Both the position numbers and the translations under genes were made by a program. This document shows positions 60,616 to 64,000 of a stretch of 64,000 nt of DNA, piece by piece. The stretch is from Cytobacillus firmus NBRC 15306 (lineage in GTDB: Bacteria; Bacillota; Bacilli; Bacillales; Cytobacillaceae), in assembly GCF_001591465.1 (NCBI RefSeq), contig NZ_BCUY01000012.1, positions 1 through 64,000 of the forward strand. Direction: 5' to 3'. Each line of letters begins with the position of its first letter. Positions within the stretch are counted from its first letter, which is position 1. The notes under the pieces were generated by a model that was not told the origin of the DNA, searched no databases, and saw only the letters and a program-made list of their open reading frames with translations.

Positions 60616-62606
60616 GTGATATGAGAAGTGCCTATAACCGGATTTATCGGATCGATGCAGATACTGGAAATCCAATGGAACAGCAGCAGTTTTTATTTTA
60701 TACAGGAAACGATTCAAAAAGCCAAAAACCAGCTGAAGCTGTAAATGAAGAGGAACCTAAAAAAGATCAAAAGGCAGCTGGGAACTCTTTTACCCGCGGA
60801 AAAACAAAGTCGTTTCCGCTTATTTTACCGCCTCCTTCTGTAGAATCGAGCCAAATTATCAAAACCAGTGAACTGTCTGAAAAAGCAGCTGAAAAGGATA
60901 ATACGGAGAAGGAAAGTGTACCTCCTAAAGATAAAACTGAAATGACAAAGCCTAAAAAATTTAGACTTCCGAAGCAGCTGAATGACATGCTGACGCCCTT
61001 TTCACCAATGCTGAGCTGGTCCCCTTCTTTACCCAGTAAATACTCAAACCAGCCTGTATTCACGAAGAGCCATTTGCCTGGCGGGTCAGATGAAAAAGGT
61101 TTATCTAGGCCGGATGCAGAAGCAAACCTGAACGAATTAATGCCAGCAGAAAAATTCCCCGGCCCAGCAGGCAATCCTGAAACCAGAGTATTTGAGGAAA
61201 AAGCAGAAATGCAAAAATACAATGCTTCTGTTAAGGATCCGGAAGAAACTGATCTGACACAGGAATTTCTTAGCATGCTGGATGGAGGCGTGATGAACGA
61301 AACAAGTGAAGAAACAGAATTGAATAACAGCATACCTAAAGCAGCTAATAAACAATCTGAGTCTGCTATGTCATTGGAAGATGAATTTGCCGATATGCTT
61401 GACTTGTCTTTCTCCACCGAAAATGAATCTGACTATTTGGAGCCCAAACAGGATGAAGCATTTGCACTGATTTTAGAATCTGGCTATGACAAGAGTGAAT
61501 CTTCTGACCATGACACTGGTAATCATTTGGAGTGCGAAGAATCTTCATCTGAAAGAGAGTATCCTATTTTGAAGGAACCGAATGAATGTGACTTTGAAGA
61601 AAATTGGCAAGCTAATCAAGACGAAGAGTCATCCAGCTATGAAGGCGAATTCTCACTAATGCTGAAAAAAGCCTGCAGCATTCTGGATAAGGAGTGTGAA
61701 GACACTCCCCCGCTTCAGGAAAAATTCCTGGCCCTGCTGGATGAATCTTCTGATCAAAGTAATAGCTGTCCTGATTTTTTGAAGGAAGAATTATTTATGG
61801 AAAGTGATTGTAAAGAATCTGAATCGGCAGCCCAGTCTGAAGAAGCCACATATAAGGAAGTTTCTTCACTGCTTGATTACTTCTCAGCAATGCTGCAGGG
61901 TGTTATTTTAAGCGAAGTATCGGAACACGAGGAAGAAGAGTCCATCAGCGAAACTGAAGAGAGAGTGAATCCTGTCTCGGACGAAAGTGAAGCTTCAGCA
62001 GAGTTAAGTGATGACCTTTTTGATATGCTGGAGGAATCCTCCTCAAGCAGCAGTCTTCTGAATGAAGAAGAACCTTCACCATGCTGCTGCGAATGTTTCC
62101 GGAATGAGCTTCAAGTCAAGCTTCCTGTCTTAATAGGAAAAGCGGAACTGGACTTTACACTATTCGATTTCATGCCGTTCCCTATTAGGAATGGTCACAT
62201 TTCAAAAATGGAATGGTCAGTGGACTCCTTGCAATGCTCTGCCATTTTGCCTTCTAAAACAATTTTTATCAAAGGAACCCTTATGGCAGACATCCTTTTT
62301 GTAACTCATAGTAATCTGCAAAACATAAGGATGCCCGTTTCTATAGATAAAACCATAGAGCTGGAGTGGATTTCCCCTCCCCAGATGCCAGCTTCATCTA
62401 ATAAAAAGGAGTTTATGTATATTCACGAAAACAGACTGGATCATCATTATGAATATTTCCAGGAATTCACAGAGGAAATCACCTGTAAATTGAAGAGTAT
62501 TCGTGTTCTCTGGCATGGGGATGCAGAAGATCATTCCGGGCTGGAAATCATGGGGAAAGCCTTGCTGTCTCTGGATTTCTTTCAGGAGCAAATCATACAA
62601 ATATAA
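60591..62606 (+). CDS. large acidic repeat protein with CsxC-like C-terminal domain
   Basis: Up to 671 residues. Residues 1-220 are charged and Pro/Ser-rich. Residues 224-481 are highly acidic and repeat a short motif [ED]-x-F-x-x-[MLI]-L-[DE] at about 224, 264, 289, 352, 377, 429 and 474. A Cys cluster (C-C-C-E-C, 498-502) precedes a beta-rich domain: L-P-V-L-I-G-K, Q-C-S-A-I-L-P and I-F-I-K-G-T-L align with the CsxC-like neighbours. The start is uncertain: TTG 60591 is far from the AAGGAGGGG, while ATG 60612 overlaps the upstream ORF stop. Probably an outer spore layer protein; repeats could bind a partner repeatedly. Confidence 0.75.
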   Translation: MQHLPMYMSDMRSAYNRIYRIDADTGNPMEQQQFLFYTGNDSKSQKPAEAVNEEEPKKDQKAAGNSFTRGKTKSFPLILPPPSVESSQIIKTSELSEKAAEKDNTEKESVPPKDKTEMTKPKKFRLPKQLNDMLTPFSPMLSWSPSLPSKYSNQPVFTKSHLPGGSDEKGLSRPDAEANLNELMPAEKFPGPAGNPETRVFEEKAEMQKYNASVKDPEETDLTQEFLSMLDGGVMNETSEETELNNSIPKAANKQSESAMSLEDEFADMLDLSFSTENESDYLEPKQDEAFALILESGYDKSESSDHDTGNHLECEESSSEREYPILKEPNECDFEENWQANQDEESSSYEGEFSLMLKKACSILDKECEDTPPLQEKFLALLDESSDQSNSCPDFLKEELFMESDCKESESAAQSEEATYKEVSSLLDYFSAMLQGVILSEVSEHEEEESISETEERVNPVSDESEASAELSDDLFDMLEESSSSSSLLNEEEPSPCCCECFRNELQVKLPVLIGKAELDFTLFDFMPFPIRNGHISKMEWSVDSLQCSAILPSKTIFIKGTLMADILFVTHSNLQNIRMPVSIDKTIELEWISPPQMPASSNKKEFMYIHENRLDHHYEYFQEFTEEITCKLKSIRVLWHGDAEDHSGLEIMGKALLSLDFFQEQIIQI

Positions 62607-62638
62607 AGAGGGTATCACATGAAGATACCCTCTCATTT
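62606..62638. terminator. bidirectional terminator
   Basis: AGAGGGTATC and GATACCCTCT pair around a 6-7 nt loop between the convergent repeat protein and third CsxC-like gene. Confidence 0.88.
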
Positions 62639-62642
62639 CTTA

Positions 62643-63347
62643 TTAGTCGTCTAAGCCGTTTGCCAATTGACGCTGAGTTAATCTTACAAGCAAATTAACT
62701 TCTGCTTTTTCAGTAATCTTGTCAAATCTGCCCCATTTATCAAAATCGCTCAGAATATCCATTTGAGTAACGGAAGCATTTAGAAGTTTACACTTGATTG
62801 GCTCATTCAAGAACTCAAATGTCAAGGAGCCAAAGCTGCATCTGTCTGCACCCATGCCATTTTTTGCAAGCTCTCTGATTTCGTTGGAATTGCTGTTCTT
62901 ATTGCTGAATTCCCAATCAATTTCAGGAAGGGTGTTCACCAGTGAGTAGCACTTAAATGGAACGTTGACACTGTAATCTTTCACATAGCCTTCACAATCA
63001 TCAACATATTGAATGTTTTTGTGAATATACCCTTCTACATAAAGCTTTACGGATGTTGGTGCTGTGTCAGGGAAGCCTTCAGGAATAACAGGCACAGCCT
63101 TGCATTGTGTCAGATAAACGTTCTTTCGGATTTGTTTAACTTCTGTTGCATATGAAGGAAGATAGATATCCGCTTCAGTTAATGTCTGAATTGGTACATC
63201 CCCAAGAATTACTGTCTGTTCTACTCCGCCTGTATTTTCCGGAGTCCCTACATCACAAAAATGAGTATGCGATTTAGCCGTGTCACACTTCGGCATTGGA
63301 GGACATTTGTCGCTGCTTCCACAGCCATACGAATGGTTTTTCTTCAT
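62643..63347 (-). CDS. CsxC-like outer spore layer protein 3
   Basis: The 234-residue product begins with a Cys/His-rich segment (S-Y-G-C-G-S-S-D-K-C-P-P-M-P-K-C). It then shows I-R-K-N-V-Y-L-T-Q-C-K-A-V, L-Y-V-E-G-Y-I-H-K-N-I-Q-Y-V and Y-S-V-N-V-P-F-K-C, the same order of motifs as the two neighbours but more diverged. ATG at 63347 follows TAGGAGTG. It is the third member of the family here and faces the repeat protein. Confidence 0.78.
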   Translation of the reverse strand: MKKNHSYGCGSSDKCPPMPKCDTAKSHTHFCDVGTPENTGGVEQTVILGDVPIQTLTEADIYLPSYATEVKQIRKNVYLTQCKAVPVIPEGFPDTAPTSVKLYVEGYIHKNIQYVDDCEGYVKDYSVNVPFKCYSLVNTLPEIDWEFSNKNSNSNEIRELAKNGMGADRCSFGSLTFEFLNEPIKCKLLNASVTQMDILSDFDKWGRFDKITEKAEVNLLVRLTQRQLANGLDD

Positions 63348-63520
63348 ATTCTACACTCCTACTTGTTGTTTTTAGCCAACAGAATCCGAAGCTTTCCAAC
63401 ATAAAAAAGCTTGTTTTCTATGGCTTATATTGTATATGCGGCTGGTCGCAACAAGGAGTGGACAAGTTGAGGATGGCATTTATATCATTTTTTATAAAAA
63501 GTGAAAAACTGTACTAATAA

Positions 63521-63685
63521 CTACTCTTTACAGCTTACACTCCAATTAACGGCAAATAGATCTCTGTCTACATGCGCATGCTTATTTGAATCTTCACACA
63601 ATTCAATCACCTGCTTTAAATTGAAGTGATTGATGATTGTCAGAACTACAAGAACTGCTGCCGTTATGGTTAGGTATTTCTTCAT
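63521..63685 (-). CDS. small secreted or anchored protein, 54 aa
   Basis: The product has an N-terminal hydrophobic helix (Y-L-T-I-T-A-A-V-L-V-V-L-T-I-I) and a short soluble part with two Cys (E-L-C-E-D and V-S-C-K-E). ATG at 63685 follows GCGGAGGAAG. Family not recognised; its position beside spore genes may or may not be meaningful. Confidence 0.6.
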   Translation of the reverse strand: MKKYLTITAAVLVVLTIINHFNLKQVIELCEDSNKHAHVDRDLFAVNWSVSCKE

Positions 63686-63803
63686 ATTTTTACTTCCTCC
63701 GCAATCATTTTCAAATTTATGGAATAATTTCTGGTATAATGGAATCAAAATTATGCAAATGTTCTAACAGAAATTCATTTTATGGCAGACGAGGCGATTT
63801 TTT

Positions 63804-64000
63804 GTGCTGATATTCTTTAAGATTGCTGTGTGGATCATAGTCGCTTGTCTTGGGTTTTATGTTATTTCTGTCTGGCTTTGGGAAAAGAAAGTGAAAGAAA
63901 AAATGTCCGTCATTCGTAAAACATGGTATATCCTTTATGTGCTTGGTGCGGTAATCTATTGGACAAATGAGCCGGATTCCATTTTTGATCACTGGCAGAA
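63804..64000 (+). CDS. membrane protein, partial at window end
   Basis: GTG at 63804 opens a frame with no stop before position 64000. The visible 65 residues hold two hydrophobic helices (I-A-V-W-I-I-V-A-C-L-G-F-Y-V-I and W-Y-I-L-Y-V-L-G-A-V-I-Y-W) separated by a charged K-K-V-K-E-K loop. The ribosome binding site (GACGAGGCG) is moderate. Family not recognised. Confidence 0.55.
   Translation, partial: MLIFFKIAVWIIVACLGFYVISVWLWEKKVKEKMSVIRKTWYILYVLGAVIYWTNEPDSIFDHWQ

Noticed and set aside
60767-61417. 216-codon minus frame inside the repeat protein gene
   Set aside because: Ser/Leu-rich complement of an acidic low-complexity coding region; no binding site.
63780-63992. 70-codon minus frame at the window end
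   Set aside because: The opposite strand carries a better frame (from GTG 63804) with membrane helices and a ribosome binding site.

Overview
The window looks like chromosomal DNA from an aerobic, endospore-forming, low-GC member of the Bacillaceae. Supporting signs are strong AAGGAGG-type ribosome binding sites, frequent TTG and GTG starts, a QoxABCD quinol oxidase, a KinB-like kinase, CwlJ, a CwlC-like amidase, a CotY/CotZ coat protein and several exosporium-type proteins. The genus cannot be fixed from the sequence; Cytobacillus or a relative is a guess. I found no rRNA, tRNA, CRISPR array, intact transposase or prophage.

Layout. 1-6.0 kb: truncated globin, anchored beta-propeller protein, DMT permease, three very small genes, threonine aldolase. 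6.4-10.4 kb: qoxABCD with a promoter candidate. 10.4-16.3 kb: ThiT under a TPP riboswitch, a second FtsH-type protease, a KinB-like kinase, small membrane proteins and a patch of REP-like hairpins. 16.3-23.1 kb, all minus: polysaccharide-deacetylase-like protein, potABCD, and queCDE behind a preQ1 riboswitch. 23.5-28.2 kb: 5-oxoproline operon pxpB-pxpC-pxpA-ycsG-ycsI. 28.3-34.1 kb: phosphoesterase, SDR, AI-2E family permease, paired SMR exporters behind a guanidine-I riboswitch, exoA. 34.3-37.6 kb: a TPP-riboswitch operon encoding an SDR followed by thiM, thiD and thiE. 37.7-49 kb: mostly single housekeeping and spore genes (OsmC, HAD, AbrB-type permease, C39 peptidase, MerR/coiled-coil protein, speD, CAP protein, cwlJ, azoR, CNNM-type transporter). 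49.3-51.6 kb: copper nitrite reductase followed by fused remnants of nosD, nosY and probably nosF, a decayed denitrification locus. 51.9-54.6 kb: uppP, a 52-bp tandem repeat array, a DUF1836 regulator and a hemolysin III homologue with a palindromic operator.

The last 9 kb (54.7-63.7 kb) is the most unusual part. It resembles a late-sporulation island: a signal-less amidase-SPOR-glucosaminidase, a Cys-rich CotY/CotZ protein, and three CsxC-like outer spore layer proteins. It also holds a large acidic protein that repeats a short F-x-x-M-L motif about seven times and ends in a domain resembling the CsxC-like proteins. Embedded among these is a two-gene unit encoding a ParM/StbA-type actin-like ATPase and a small partner, a pair normally associated with plasmid segregation. 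Whether the filament has been recruited to spore assembly or is a plasmid relic is the best open question here.

Regulation readable from sequence: two TPP riboswitches, one preQ1-I and one guanidine-I riboswitch, intrinsic terminators after most units, possible ResD-like motifs before qoxA and nirK, sigma-K-like -10 elements before two spore genes, and palindromes before the MerR-like gene and the hemolysin III gene.
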